Below are positions 41,891-56,000 of a DNA stretch of 64,000 bases, one piece after another. Position 1 is the stretch's first letter, and the number at the start of each line of letters is the position of its first letter. The translations under genes and the position numbers were made by a program. The notes beneath the pieces were generated by a model. That model saw only the letters and a program-made list of their open reading frames with translations, did no database searches and was not told where the DNA came from. Source of the stretch: Microstegium vimineum. Taxonomy: Eukaryota > Streptophyta > Magnoliopsida > Poales > Poaceae. Where the stretch lies: assembly GCA_022036555.1 (NCBI GenBank), contig CM039128.1, positions 25,366,719 through 25,430,718 of the forward strand, given 5' to 3'.

Positions 41891-44052
41891 ATGGATGAGG
41901 CTACAATGAGTCAACTAGTTGAGCAACTCACCTCCAAGCTCTCCGCCAAGTTGCAAGAGCAACAAAGAGAGAAAATGAACAGGATGCAAGAAGAGCTTGA
42001 AAAGTTAAAACATATGTCAAGTATGATTGATAATGTAGTAGAAGGTAAAGATGGTGGAGACAAGTCACCGGAGTGTGATACACACATTTTTTATGGCACT
42101 CACTATGCATGGTGGACACACCATATGCTTGATCATATTCGTGCTCTTGGTTCGAAGTTTTGGTGGATCATTGTTGTTGGGTTTACTCATACCTTGGACC
42201 ATATGCACAAGCCCAATGTTTTCTAATCAATGTTTTGAAAAATGAAATATTTGATAGGGTGATAACTTCGGAGAGTGCCCATGATATGTGGATGGCACTC
42301 AAGCATCTCTATGGTGATGTCTCTATTTGGGATGATGGCAAATTCGAGAAGGAAGATAATCAAATGGAGATGGAGACACATGAGGGTGTTGAGCATAATC
42401 ACAACTTGGTGGTTGTGGAAGATTGCTCCACCTCATGGTCAAGTGATGATGATGATATATCAACTACAAGCTCACTTCACAAGATGGATAATGATGATTC
42501 CTCAAGGGCTGTTATTGATGATGTCACTCAATGCACTCTTGATGGTAATGATGATGGTTCATGCTCGGAAAATGATCATGATGCTACTACAAGCCCATCT
42601 ACATCACTACATTGCTTCATGTCACAAGGTGACACAAAGGTATCCAATTGCAATGTAGTTGATCATGTTGATTCATATGATGAGCATGTGAATAGACTTG
42701 CTAGCATGGCCATGTCTTTAGAAAATGAGAAAGATAAAACTATAAAATTAGAAAATGAAAACTCATTTCTAAAGAATTCATGTGAAGAACATAAGCACTT
42801 ACTTGATGTTCTTAAAACTGCACATGAAGAGTTAAATTTAGAACATGAGTAACTTTGTGTATCTCATGGAGATCTAGTTAACAAACATGGTTCTCTCATC
42901 AAAGTATTTTTGAAGAAACTTAAAAATGATGAGAGCTCATCACATGGGTCAAATGATCAATTACATATTATTGCTAACCCTTGTGATGTAGAGAAGAAGC
43001 ATGTATCCACCTCTTGTGATGATTTACTTGATATGCCATGTTGTTCACATATAGATGCTTGTTCTACTTCTATGTCTTGTGAGACTAACCTTTTGAAGGA
43101 GAACAACGAGCTTAATGAGCAAGTGAAGAACTTGAGAAACAAATTAGAGAGGTTCTACAACTCCAAAGTCACCTTTGAGCATATTTTGACAGACAAGAGA
43201 AGTTATGGTGACAAGAATGGAATTGGATTCAACAAGAGAAATATCAAAGGCAAGAGATGGGGAAAGAGAAGATATGAAAGAGAAATGAAGAAACAAGAAG
43301 AAGAAAAACTATCTCACTTCATGTGCTACCTATGCCATGAAATGGGACATCTTGCAAATGCTTGCCCTAATAAAGAGAAGCTCAAGTTGAAGAAAGAAGA
43401 AGAGAGGCTAAATCATGTCAAGTGCTTCAAGTGTCACATTTGGGGTCATCTCACCTCAATGTGCCCAACCAAGCAATTGGTGAAGCAACAAGTAGAGCCT
43501 CAAGCTATGCCACAAATCAAGCCCCAAGTGCAAGATAAGATCAACCATCAAGATGGTGACTTGGGGATAGAGAAGAAGACTAGAAGAAGTGGCAAAGTAA
43601 GATCAAGGCATCCAACTCCTATTCAAGATGTCAAGATGATGATGAGCAAAGATCAAGAGAAGAATCATTTGGCTCACATCAAATGCTACAAGTGTGAAGA
43701 CATGGGACACTTTTCCTCGAAGTGTCCTACCAAGCTTGAGACGAAGATTCAAGCAAAAGAGAAGAGTCAAGACAATGAGAAGCACAACATGAGCAAGGAA
43801 TAAAAGGCTCAAGCAAAGAGAGTGTGCTACTCATGTCGGGAAAGGGGACACAGGGCTAATTCATGTCCCCTAGGTATGACTTCTAAGCCTATTTCAATTG
43901 TTGATGATCATATGCTTAGAAAGGATGGTAATGGTACCTCTATGGTTGCTATTTCAAAACATCCCACTACTCATACTAAGGCATCGCCTAAGTATGTTGC
44001 ACCTAACTTGATGGTACCCAAACTAGTTTGGGTACCATCAACAAATGGATGA
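41891..44052 (+). pseudogene. gag of element B with four CCHC zinc knuckles
   Basis: Starts at ATG 41891 (MDEATMSQLVEQL, coiled coil), then a Copia-type Gag core (YAWWTHHMLDHIRALGSKFW; after a frameshift near 42205, SAHDMWMALKHLYGD), an acidic Asp/Ser stretch, a second coiled coil, and knuckles CYLCHEMGHLANAC, CFKCHIWGHLTSMC, CYKCEDMGHFSSKC and CYSCRERGHRANSC. In-frame stops at 42850 and 43801. It ends with PKLVWVPSTNG, a motif that in full elements leads into protease and integrase. Four knuckles is more than the usual one or two. Gag would bind and package element RNA. Confidence 0.85.
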
Positions 44053-47000
44053 ATGTGTGTAGGTACCATTGGCATTGGAGGCTTGACTCAATGTGTTCCA
44101 TATTGTTTATCAAATTATTGAGTCAAGTAGTGAAGCTTAATGCATATATCATCCCAATGCCAAGTCAATACAGTGAAGTCCAAGTGGTACAATATACAAG
44201 TGTCACATTCAAGTTGTGGTGATTCATTGAAGATATTTGAAGGCTAGCAAATAAGTTGAGTTGAAGCTTGCTAATGGATTGATGATAAGCTACAAAGGTA
44301 TAAATCTTTTTGATCAATATAAATTTGTGTGTGTATAAGATTCTTGAATTGGATATACACATAGTGCATACGAGCTGATTGAATTAGAGATATTATGCAT
44401 ATGTTGCTTTCTATAAGTTGATTGAATGGATCAAATGCTTAGTGATCAAAATTGAGTTGATTTGAATGGATGTGATCAAGATACTACCTTTAGTAAGTGA
44501 ATTGAATGTATATATGTCTTGTGAGAATGTTTAAACAAGTTGGATTCAAATTTGGTTGAATTTAAAGAAGTTTAGCTCATGATGCTCAAATCTGCCTTTT
44601 ATTCAAATCTGAGCTAGTTGTGATCATAGCCATGTTTGAGAGATCAAATATTTTTGTATTGGCTTTAAATTTAGTGTTCATGCTCTATACTTATGATATT
44701 AGTTTATGTTCAAATTTCATGAGTATTGGATAAGGGATACTTCAGTTTTGGAGTGGATCTTGTCAACACACGTGCAGCAGTTTTCAGCATGTACCTAGGT
44801 GGAAAGATGTGAAATCTGGTAGCAATCTAGAAATGCAATGAAGCTTAAATTTTTATGTCTGCTAGATGACTTAGTGAAGCACATCTCCACCAAATTGCAT
44901 GGTCATTGGATATGTACTTTGGGAGATATGATATATTCTTTAGAAAGTACAGAATCTGCCTTTTAAGTGACAAACATTGGATTATCTTAGAGTCACTTAG
45001 ATTGAAAGGTTCTCAAGTTGGAATCATATTTATAAGTGATTGAGGCACCTATATTTAATTTTAGTTTGAGCTACAAGCATGACAAAAATTTAGTACAAGG
45101 TCATTTTATTATGGAGTGTATTTGGCACTCAAGTTAGAGATCAAGATCAAACTCAAGATAGAGATGAAGTTTAAGTTCTAGTGATGATTAGAGATCAATA
45201 GATAGAAAGAAAAAGACCTAAACAAAATAAGGATGAACTCATATTGGATTCAATACTCTCATCAAATGGAGTTCATCAATTGGATCAATCAAACAAAGCA
45301 ATTTCAAGTGAGTATCAAGGATGGTTCATAGAGAACGGCCATTTCTCCCTTGTGTAGGGGCTTGCCGCCTTTTGTAGGTAAACCAAGTGTGGTACTTGGA
45401 AGGCTAACATGGATGTGGTAATCTAGGGATCATTTGGAGATGCTTAGTTGAAGCTATCAATAGGATTGACCAAGAAGAAAGCAAGCAATACCCAAAAGAG
45501 AGAGATTCATGAATCTAATCTACAAGTAGTATCATGACATTCAAGAGGTATCATCTACTACAAGTGGTACGTCATTTGGTACTCTCTCATGCAAGCAAAT
45601 ATCAAGAAAGAAGCAAGTCAACCACAACAAGAAAGTGCACTTGATCATTAGTGGTTCTCAAATCATATGGGTGAATATTGCTATTCAAATTGGTATTCAT
45701 TGATCTTCACCAAGCTCTTAAATGGACTTCACATTGATAATTGGAGATGAAATCTATGTGACTATCCTCGACTCCAACATAACAAAGGTGAAATTGTTTG
45801 ACATATGCATACATACATTGCTTAGGACATGCTTAGTGCATATAGTCATACATAGTGTTCATTCATTGAAAAATCAAATGAATTGTATGCTTATAGCCTA
45901 CCACTATTTCTTGATTGATTATTTGAACCTAGTGGTAGTATATGAGTTTGTTCATGAGCTAGTAAACCCAAGTACTTGATCTATTTTGGATTGCTATCAA
46001 GTAACAAGTACAACCTCTATAAGATAACCGCTTAATGTGTGTGAACAAGCTTAGAGAGGGTTTAAAAATGGACTTGAAAGCTTATGCTATTTACTTTAGT
46101 TCAAGTCAACAATAGAAGCTCATGACAATGAATCTAGTTCAAGCACGAGACAACTATGCAAATGGATATCAATATGTAACTTACAAATGGTATCTAGACT
46201 TATGCTAATCTTTCCAATAGTATCAACTTTCATATTGGTACTTGCAAAAGATGTCTAGTTCTAGCATACATGTGATGATTTACAATTAGTTCATTCAAGA
46301 AATATCCTTCATGTGGTATCTCACAAGTGATATCCTACAAGTTAAAAGTGATCCTCAACCTTAAGTGATCAAATCAAAAGTTCTCTTACTTGCAAAGCTT
46401 ATTTGGATGACAATTGCTTTGACCACAAGGGAGATGCCCTACTCAATGGTATAATGGTCAATGATCTTACATGAAGAGTTATTCCAATACATATGTGTTG
46501 GTTTCCATCAAAAATGAGAAGAAACAAGTATCAACCATCTACCCTAGTGCAACCTTTGCATCAATAAGAAACATACCTTTTATGGAAATTGATGATAAAG
46601 GGGGAGAGATTAGTGAACAAAGATATATTAGTGAATGGACATGCACTAAGGGAGAGAAGACATGGACATAAGGGAACAAGATTGAAAGGATCAAAGTCTT
46701 AGACTAAGTGATGCACACAAGTAGGGGGAGCAAGCTCATGAACTTGATTGATTGCATTTGATATGTGCATAATCATGTGATTGCTTGCATATTGTGTAAG
46801 TCCTATATTTATATGCATGCTTGTGTGGTGTATGCTAGTTGTAGGATTTGTATGATGAGTTGATAAACTAGCATGCATAGGTTGGTAAGCTAGATATATG
46901 TTCCTTCAATTGGTATCTAGAAGTCTTGCTTCTAATGTTGATCTCACGGGGTTTATAGTATTGTTTTTGTGGTATCTAGCTAACCATGGTGCTAAGGATG

Positions 47001-47276
47001 AACTTCAAAGTGGAACTACACGGATATATTCAATGGATTATCCTATATCCCTTAGCATCACTTAGTAGTGCTCGCACTCCCAAAATGACTATTCATGCAT
47101 GTGTGCAAAGCTTAATTCAAAGCTTTGTGAGCACACATGTAGGGGGAGCTATCGCTATCAAGTCGGATTTTGTGGCATTTATCCAAATCTTGGTATAGAG
47201 CTTAAATGTTGGATAAATGTCATAATGTCCAAAAAGATCTTAATTTCCATAACTTTGTAGAGTTGTCATCAATTAC
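44053..47276 (+). other. Non-coding interior of element B, pol absent
   Basis: 3.2 kb, AT-rich, where integrase, RT and RNase H would stand in a complete Copia element; none is present in any frame. Additional purine tracts with GGGGGAG occur near 46598, 46721 and 47140, like the multiple polypurine tracts described for Sireviruses. Short open frames are unsupported. Confidence 0.7.
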
Positions 47277-47291
47277 CAAAAAGAGGGAGAT
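47277..47291 (+). promoter_or_regulatory. Polypurine tract of element B
   Basis: AAAAAGAGGGAGAT immediately before the LTR start at 47292. Confidence 0.75.
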
Positions 47292-48436
47292 TGAAAGTGA
47301 ATGTTTGGCTTTGTTAATTGAGTGACAACTTAGGTGGACTAATATGTGTTTAATGTGAGACACACAGGTGATTTAGTCCTTAGGTACACAAGTGTGAGCA
47401 ACCAATAAAGTCATGAAGAGATAGTTTGTGCATATTTATGGTGCTATCCATGATGATGAAGGAGCTCATAGCATATGAAACATGACATGGAGTCATGTGA
47501 CAAGGTGGAGAAGGTCAAGGCATGACTTAGCTTGATGGACCGGTTGCAAGCGTGAAGGGCAAGTTGGAGGCTTGAAGCATTTGGCCGCGTGGCGGGAGGC
47601 TTGAGCAAGACTTGGCACCGATGGACGAAGGCAATGGTGAAGGGAAACTGAAGTCAAGATCGATGAACCAATATGTCACGTGATGATATGAAGTGGATCA
47701 TATCATTTGTGATAAGTTGGTGCATGGGTTGCATCAACATTGGAGAAGGAGAAGTGGATCATATCATTTGTGATAGGTTGGTGCATGGGTTGCATCAACA
47801 TTGGAGAAGGAGATGAAATGGAATGCACAAGGCAAAGGTATAACTTAGAGCATTTCATTTCACCAGTCATAGTTGTTTAGAGAAGCGTTTGACCAGGTTG
47901 AGTTATAGGAAAACCCGTACTATCAAGAGGGATGCATAGTAGACTAGCTTGATGAGGATGAGAGTGCTCAAGTTACTAGTCTAGAGACGTTTGAGAGACG
48001 TCGTGCAAAAATGCATACTTAGAAGAGTGCTTCGTTGGCTTTCTGCTGAGCCACCGGTACTACTGGTCTCCCACCGGTAGTACCGGTGAAGACCGGTGGT
48101 ACCGGTCAGCTCCTGGTGGGGTTTTCTCGCACGCGAGGGCACTTTGAAGATGTGCTAAAAAATGAGCAACCGGTAGTACCGGTGAGCACCGGTAGTACCG
48201 GTTGGCTAACTTTGTGCAACTGTCGGAAGGCTCCAACGGTTGGATTCCTTGGACCGGTAGTACCGGTGGGACACCGGTAGTACCGGTACTGCTTCGGGAG
48301 CTGCTGGAATAAATAGGCCGTACCTTCCCTTGGGGCGGCACCCACCCCCATTATTCCACTCCTACACCTGAGAAATAGGCTCCCAAGTATCTCTCTCTCC
48401 CTCTATGCTCCTAGGCTTCAATCCATAGTGGATTTG
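47292..48436 (+). repeat. 3' LTR of element B, first segment
   Basis: Matches 39551 onward and breaks after GGATTTG at 48436, where element F begins. The palindrome cluster is at 48050-48290 and the TATA-like AATAAATAGG at 48308-48317. It carries an extra stretch near 48108-48180 not in the 5' LTR. Confidence 0.88.
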
Positions 48437-51415
48437 TGTAACACCCTAAAATTTGAATAGTAAATAGATTTGAATTTGAGTTTAATTTGATTTAATTTCA
48501 AATCATTTTGTGAAGCATAGAATTAAATATATAAAACTTAAATTAAATCTCATGTTAGGGTTCCACATGGTTGTGCATCTCATGCCCCTGCATTTTTATT
48601 GTGTGACTTGGTTTTCAAAACTCAAAGAAAATCATTTCAAAATCTATTTTGGAAATTGCTTTGCAAAATTCAGAAAAGAAAAATAAAAAAAAAAGGGAAA
48701 ACCCCTCACCCCTCCTTCTGGCCCAGCCCGCAGGCCTGCTCTCCCTCTCCCTCTCTTCTTCACTGGGCCGGCCCACTTGGCCGCAGCCCAGCACCGCCCG
48801 CGCTCCCTCCCTATCTCTGTCTCTGTCTCGGTGGCCCCACCTGTCGACGCCGCCTGCCTCCCTCCTCTTCCCTCTCTCTGCCACCGACACCCCTGGCCCA
48901 CTGGTCAGTTCCTCCTCCCTCCCCCGTTCGTGTCCGGGACGGACTCCCGCCACGACGCGCCATGAACTGCCGCACGCGGAATCCCCACGTTCCTCTCCGC
49001 ACCGGACTCCTCTCTGCCCCGCCTTAAATAGCGCCGATCCCCGCGCCGTTTTCCCTCATCGCAAGCACTCCGTCTCGTCCCGTGAACGCAGAAGCTCCGC
49101 CGCGTTCTGCCGTCGAGCCACCGTGTTCTGAGACTCCCCGACCGCGGTAAGCTCTCCCGACTCGCGCATCAACTTTGCGAAGACGCCGAACGCGTTATCC
49201 CTCTCTTTTCCCCCTTGTTTTCGCTCTGCTTCGTCGGATCACCGTGCACCGGATCTCTGCCGCCGCGGTTCATCGTCGTCAGCCCTCCTCCGTCCCAACC
49301 AAGCCCCGCAGAGGCCACCGACAGCTTCGTCTTGGTCCCCTCATGCCCCCCGAGCAGTTACCCGGTCGATTTAGGCCTCCCGAGCCTTAACCGCCGTGCA
49401 CAGACCGACCGCTGCCGCCTTGCTTCGTCGTCGGTATCTCCCGGTGATCCCCGTGCCTCGCCAATGCCCTAGACGAGTTCGCGGCGCCATCCTCGACCTC
49501 CCGATGTGCTTGGTTTTGAAAACGGAGCACTACAGTGCCCGATCGAGCTCGCGCCGTCGTGCGCCGGCCGCCGGCCATGGCGCTCCGCCGTCCTCTCTCT
49601 CTGCTCCGGCCACAGCGCCGCCTATTCCCTCCCCCTTCTAATCTGGACCGTTGATCTCAGATCCAACAGTCCAGAGAACCCGATACCCCTTCGCCTGCCT
49701 ATTTTGCTAAAGAGCCCTCGGGTTTATTCCCCTCTGAACCCGCACTCCAAGGCGCCTTTGATCTATACGCTTTCCCCTCGGGAAAACGTATTCCCTTTTC
49801 TGAATCTGTTTTATTCGAAAATAAAATAAAACCCTAATTTCAGTTTTACCCCTAAACTTCAAATGTCTATATTTTCTTTATTTCAAATACAAATCGATCC
49901 GTTCGAGTTGCGTTAGATCTGTATTTTTATGCTCTATCCAGTAGTATAGATTTCACCTGTGTTAATTACTTTTGAAAATCAGAGAAAATTACTTTGCTAA
50001 TGTTTAATCTGCCCTCTTCAAAATCCCGTTTAATCTATAACTTCTCCGTTTTAGATCCGATTAGCGTGATTCTCGTGTTTTTGTGATCGTAGTAAAGTAT
50101 AGATCTGTTTTATAACCTTTTCAAAGTCTCTTTATTGTTTATGGTGTAATGTGCTGATCATGTCTTGTTTGCTTCGTGTATGATTGTTCGGATGATTGCG
50201 TGGTGATGTTTATCGAGTACAGCCGGTGAGATCTTCGTTGACCAAGAGTTCTTTGCAGCAGATCAGGATCACCAAGAGCTTTGGAATCAAGGCAAGTTTA
50301 ACATGGGATCATCCTTGTTACCTATTCACCATAATTCAATCTAGTCATATTGCATGTGTCTAATTTGATTCCTATTAGATCTATACCATAGCTTTGTTAT
50401 CCTTTACCTTGTCACCATGGGTTTTATGCTTGTGGGTAGCTCTGCTATGCTTTACAATAATGGATCTTGATTTGAATCTTGACTAATGATATATGCAACA
50501 ATGAGATAAAATTGGCTTTTGTAGCAACATGGAATAGGACCCCACTGTAGGGCAAAAGCTGGGATTTCCAATACAACCACGAGTGCTATAATGGCTCTGG
50601 CTTTAGTCAAGTATAAAGATTCGTACTAGCATGTTGGCAGTTCGTGAAAGGAACCATTGCCGAGCTGGTTGCAGGGCATGTTCTAGGGTGGTTACTGCTT
50701 CGAAAGGTACCATCGAGTAGAGGCTTTGTATACCCCTTGCCCTTGGGTCCGTAGGGTGTGGCAACATGTTAGGAAGACTTTTGAAAGACTTCATAGTGTT
50801 CCCTGCCCACTCACCTTGGAAGTGTTATGGGAGTAATTAACCCGGGCATATGGGTAACATGGCTTGTGGGTAAAGTGTATAACCTCTGTAGAGTGTAAAT
50901 CTATCATGATAGCCGTGCTCACGGTCACGAGCGGCCTGGAAAACTCACAGTGTAGATGATCATGTTGTTTAATTGTTAATGTTGGATATTAATCTTATCA
51001 TGTGGTTATCAACTGGGTTATGCATAATTAAAGCTAAGTGTTGGTAAAACTTGACCAAGTTAAAAGCAACCGCAGTACAGACAGTGTCAACCTTTTGAGC
51101 TTCATAACCCTATGTTACTCTTGCTGAGTACGTAAGTGCTCACTCTTGCTTTCCCAACCCCCTTCAGATGGCTATGAAGACTACCGTGAGGAGTACTAGG
51201 CTAGTGGTCAACCAGTCGACGTTCCCTGTGAAGTGGAGCTTCGTCGCGAGAGTTATCTTTATATTCTGTTGTTATGTTATTTAAATATTATTCGTTATGT
51301 AATAAGCACTCAGTGATGGTACTATTTAAAGATTTGTCGGCTTATGTGTGTGATTGATCTCTAGGCACACATGAGTTATTCATATTCAATTTTATCCTTA
51401 AAATTGGGTGTGACA
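48437..51415 (+). repeat. 5' LTR of element F
   Basis: TGTAACACCC to GGGTGTGACA. A CG-rich block (48720-49640) begins with pyrimidine tracts; a TATA-like TTAAATAG lies at 49024-49031. Open frames in the GC-rich part appear equally in the other LTR and are not genes. The remainder is AT-rich. Confidence 0.95.
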
Positions 51416-51418
51416 AAT

Positions 51419-51436
51419 TGGAATCAAAGTGAGGTT
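51419..51436 (+). promoter_or_regulatory. Primer-binding site of element F
   Basis: TGGAATCAAAGTGAGGTT, 3 nt after the LTR, is a diverged form of the initiator-Met tRNA site (four mismatches to TGGTATCAGAGCCAGGTT). Confidence 0.6.
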
Positions 51437-51595
51437 TGACTGTAGGACGCAAGCCTAGTTAGAATGGTCTTCTTACCTTCTCTTCCCCTGCATACATCCT
51501 TGCATATATATTTTTTCAAACTGTTTATGCTACACTTGACTTATTCTATTGTGAAAATGTTGTTCTAATCTACCTATATCTTGTCTTGGTTAAGG

Positions 51596-52404
51596 ATGCC
51601 TGCTCTTCGCCGATCAGCTCGTCTCAGTTCCAGTGAACGTGTACCTCCGCAGCAGTTTGCCCCTCCTGAATCACAAGCTACAATGGAGGAGTCCTAGGAA
51701 GAACCAGTGGAGGAAGTCCAAGAAATCTCCAGTGGCGAAGAGTACCATGGGGAAGAAAGCCCCATGCCCCAAGTGCTGATGTTGATCCCCCTGCTTCCGA
51801 TGCTGCCTTTGAAAACCTACCAAAAGAGCTCGGGTGGATCCGCACAAAGTATATCCGCGGAGGAGCGAACAGCAGTTATGCTCACTCCCAACTGGTGGAA
51901 CTTGTGGGAGAATGCCACCCAGGACCTGAAGTTGCAACAATGTACACCTGCAAGGAATACAAGCACCCCCTCGCCAATACCTATTGGAAGGCGAAGATTT
52001 ATATCTGTGGGAGTGCTGGTGTGCAAGAAGCGGAACGAGTGGACTATACCTTTCACAGCTGCGTTGCACATCCAACCATCGAAGCAAGCATGAAGGATGC
52101 AGCGTTCTGTGCATACATGGCTATCCACAACAAGTTCAGAGAAAGGGTTGCCAATACCCGACGTCGCTTCATCCCTCGCTTCGATGCGGAGCAAGGTTGG
52201 ATCACCGCCGACCTCAATGGTGAAGGTGGTCCCGTTCTCAATGAGCTCGTCGACTTCGTCCAAGAAATGATGAGTATGTATGGACATCTTCTGGTGGAAA
52301 CAATGACGCTGCGCAAGGAGCTCAAGCGCAGTTATCAACAGCAAGATGAGCTCCGTGAAGATTTTGGGTTGCCTCCAAACTTCAAGAAGATCAGGAAGTG
52401 TTAG
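51596..52404 (+). pseudogene. Extra ORF upstream of gag in element F
   Basis: Starts MPALRRSARLSSSERVPP at 51596. There is a stop at 51695, then an acidic stretch and a frame change near 51770; the second part (ELGWIRTKYIRGG to LPPNFKKIRKC) is open to 52404. The whole would be about 270 residues. Conserved-looking features: CHPGPEVATMYTCKEY, VDYTFHSCVAHPTIEAS, AFCAYMAIHNKFRER, and a C-terminal helix ETMTLRKELKRSYQQQDEL. Rice relatives RIRE3/RIRE8 are, as I recall, described with an ORF in this place of unknown function. No named domain is visible. Confidence 0.7.
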
Positions 52405-53042
52405 GGCTAGGAATCCCCTTAGTAGTTAATCGTTAAATCGTGAGTCGTGTGTGCTAGTGTTTTTCTAAGTGTTTAGTTGCTTGTGCTTTTGCTAATGTAT
52501 GAGTTGAATCTTTGTAATGATTGTTGAGGTTGTGGGCCTGTCCACAACACTCATAGCTTAGGTTGGGTTATCTGAAAAATCTTAATAAATAAAGTTGCAG
52601 TTTTCTTTAATCTGTCTTTTCAGACCTCTCTGTCTTGATAATTTTGCTCTTTTAATTCTGAACGTCCTAAAATCACAAAAAAATTAACTTAAAGCAGTAG
52701 ACTTCCTTATCTTTCCATGGCCGCAAGAATCACCTTCATATCTGTTCGGAGTTAAGAGAAACAATTCCTACAAATTGATGTTTCTGCGCAGTTTGGTAAT
52801 CTGGACAGATCTGTTTAAACGCAGTTTATGACTAAGTTAATTTCAGAATCAGAAAAAGTCAGAATTACGAAAGTTGTAGATAATTTCTTTATCTTTCCAA
52901 CCATGTAAGCTTTGTCTCTGTTTGAGTTCGGGAACTTCAGATATGACTGTTTTTCTAGACTGCTGTTGTGCTGAAAATCCAGAAAAGTTACAGACTTGTC
53001 CCGTGTCAAGTTCTAAATTTGTTCTTATGATATATGTGACAG
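52405..53042 (+). other. Leader between extra ORF and gag in element F
   Basis: AT-rich, 638 bp, no ORF of note. It ends ATATGTGACAG just before the gag ATG at 53043; the CAG could be a splice acceptor. Confidence 0.4.
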
Positions 53043-56000
53043 ATGCCTCGCACCAGGATTAACTCTGGATCCAACACCAGTGACAACAACAACGACAACA
53101 ACAACAACCAGCACCCTCTACCTCCACCACCTGTGATGACCCCGGAACAGATGCAAGCCCAGATGATGCAGACAATGCAAGCCATGATGCAGTTCATGCA
53201 GAATCAACCTCACCAACCTGCTGGAGCTCCACCTGTCAACAAGCGGAGGGAATTTCTGCAAGGACACCCTCCTGTCTTCTCTCATGCCAGTGATCCGTTG
53301 GAGGCGGATGATTGGTTGCGTGCGGTGGAGAAGCAACTCAACATCGCACAGTGCAATGACCAGGAGAAGGTTCTATATGCTTCTGGTCAACTTCAAGGTG
53401 CAGCACAGACTTGGTGGGAAACGTATCAAGATGCTTGCCCTGGAAATGCCCCTGCTATCACTTGGGAAGAGTTTTCTCGAGACTTCAGGGCATGCCACAT
53501 TCCAGAAGGAATCATAGAGTTGAAGCAAGAAGAATTCAGAAATCTTCGGTTGGGACAGATGTCAGTCAGCGAGTACCATGACAAGTTCTCGCAGCTAGCT
53601 CGCTATGCTCCCAATGAAGTAAGGGACAATGCTGATAAGCAGCGTCTCTTCTTGAAGGGAATCTACTATGATCTCCGGTTGCAGCTAAAGGGTAATACTT
53701 ACCCGAACTTCCAATCCTTGGTGAACCGTGCCATCGTCCTAGACAATGAACGCAGGGAGATGGACAATAAGAGGAAGCTTCGGGGACAAGCTTCTGGAAG
53801 CAACACTCGCCAACGTCCCAACTATCCCCAGCAGAGTTACCAGCAGAGGTACCAAGGTACATCCAACTTTGGGAACCGTAACCCGAACCAGCAACGTCCG
53901 CCATTCCAGCAACAAGGTGGTTACTCAGCACCTCGTCAAGGCTCATCCAGCAGTACCCCAGTAAAGGCTAATGTTCCCCACACCCCCACTAAGTGCTTTG
54001 CTTGTGGTGAACCCGGACACATCTCCTACAACTGCCCCAAGAAGCAGAATCAGTTGAACCCTCCTAGCCAAAGTAGCAACAACCAAAGGGGAAGAAACCA
54101 ACCACCACCCCATGGAAGGAGTGTGAACCATGTCTCCGTGGAAGCAGCTCACGAAGCGCCAGAAGTGATGATGGGTACGTTCCAAGTCAACTCCATCCCC
54201 GCTTCTGTTCTTTTTGATTCTGGAGCATCGCACTCTTTCATATCACAAACTTTTGTTAGAATGCATGGTATATCTATGTTAGCAATGCAAAACCCTATAA
54301 TTGTGAATTCACCGGGCGGGGTTATGAGAACCGATTGTTATTGTCCATCGGTTACTGTTACTCTAAAGGGAATAGACTTCAAAGCTAGACTTACAGTGTT
54401 GAGAACCGCTGGAATCGATGTTATTTTGGGATTGGATTGGATGAAGAAATATAGCGCAGTGATCAAGTGTGATAAGAAGATAGTTGAACTATCTACACCT
54501 ACAGGGAACAGGATCAGTATTGATGTGGTTATGGAACCTCCTCCGACAGCCACCGTCAATCAGCTTGAGGAGAATGACAACCCAGCAGATAGGGTTGTGG
54601 ATGAATTTCCAGACGTATTCCCGGAAGACCTGCCAATTATGCCTCCCGATCGTGACATTGAATTTATAATTGAGTTATTACCTGGAACTGCACCTATAGC
54701 TAAAAGACCATATAGGATGGGAATAAAAGAATTAGAAGAACTTAGGAAACAAATTAAAGAGTTGTCGGATAAAGGTTTTATTCGTCCTAGTTCTTCACCT
54801 TGGGGTGCACCGGTTATCTTCATTGACAAGAAAGATGGCAGTCAGCGGATGTGCGTTGATTATCGGTCACTCAATGAGGTCTCTATCAAGAACAAGTACC
54901 CTTTGCCCAGAATTGATGATTTGTTTGATCAGTTGAAAGGTGCTTGTGTGTTCTCCAAGATTGATCTTCGGTCTGGTTATCATCAGTTGAAGATCCGTGC
55001 TTCAGATGTTCCCAAGACAACATTCACTACAAGATATGGATTGTATGAATATACGGTGATGTCATTTGGTCTTACCAATGCACCTACGTACTTCATGTAT
55101 CTTATGAACAAGGTCTTTATGGAATACCTGGATAAATTTGTGGTGGTATTCATTGATGACATTCTGATCTACTCCAAGAATGATGATGAACATGCTGAAC
55201 ACTTGAGATTGGTATTGCAGAAGCTCAGAGAGCACCAGTTGTATGCCAAAAGAAGTAAGTGTGAGTTTTGGCTGAAAGAAGTTTCTTTTCTTGTCCATGT
55301 TGTGTCCAATGGTGGTATATCAGTTGATCCTAGTAAGGTGGAAGATGTACTGAATTGGAAACCCCCAATCAATGTCAGTGAGATTCGTAGTTTTCTTGGT
55401 TTAGCTGGATATTATAGAAGGTTCATTGAAGGATTCTCTAAGCTAGCTAAACCTATGACTGCGTTGCTTGAGAAAGATGCCAAGTTTGTCTGGTCAGAGA
55501 AGTGTCAGGCTAACTTTGAAGAACTAAAAAAGAGATTGACTACAGCTCCTGTGTTGACCTTGCCAGACTTGAGTCAGAAGTTCTCTATCTATTGTGATGC
55601 CTCTCGTCTTGGTTTGGGTTGTGTGCTGATGCAAGAAGGAAGAGTTGTTGCGTATGCTTCGCGGCAACTGAGGAAGCATGAGTTAAATTATCCGACTCAT
55701 GACTTGGAGTTAGCAGCTGTGATTCATGCATTGAAGATATGGAGACATTATCTTATTGGTCATAAGTGTGATATCTACACCGACCATAAGAGCCTGAAGT
55801 ATATCTTTACTCAATCAGATCTGAATTTAAGACAACATCGTTGGTTGGAACTGATCAAGGATTATGATCTTGATGTTCACTATCATCCTGGTAAAGCTAA
55901 TGTTGTGGCCGATGCTCTTAGCAGGAAAAGTTATGCTAATGAGATTCGGACAATACCTATGCCGGAAGAGTTGTGTGCTGAACTTGAGCATCTCAACTTG

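Noticed and set aside
48599..49829. Open frames in the GC-rich part of the element F LTR, repeated at 57681-58912
   Set aside because: They occur identically in both LTRs, overlap on both strands and have no domain; they are LTR sequence.
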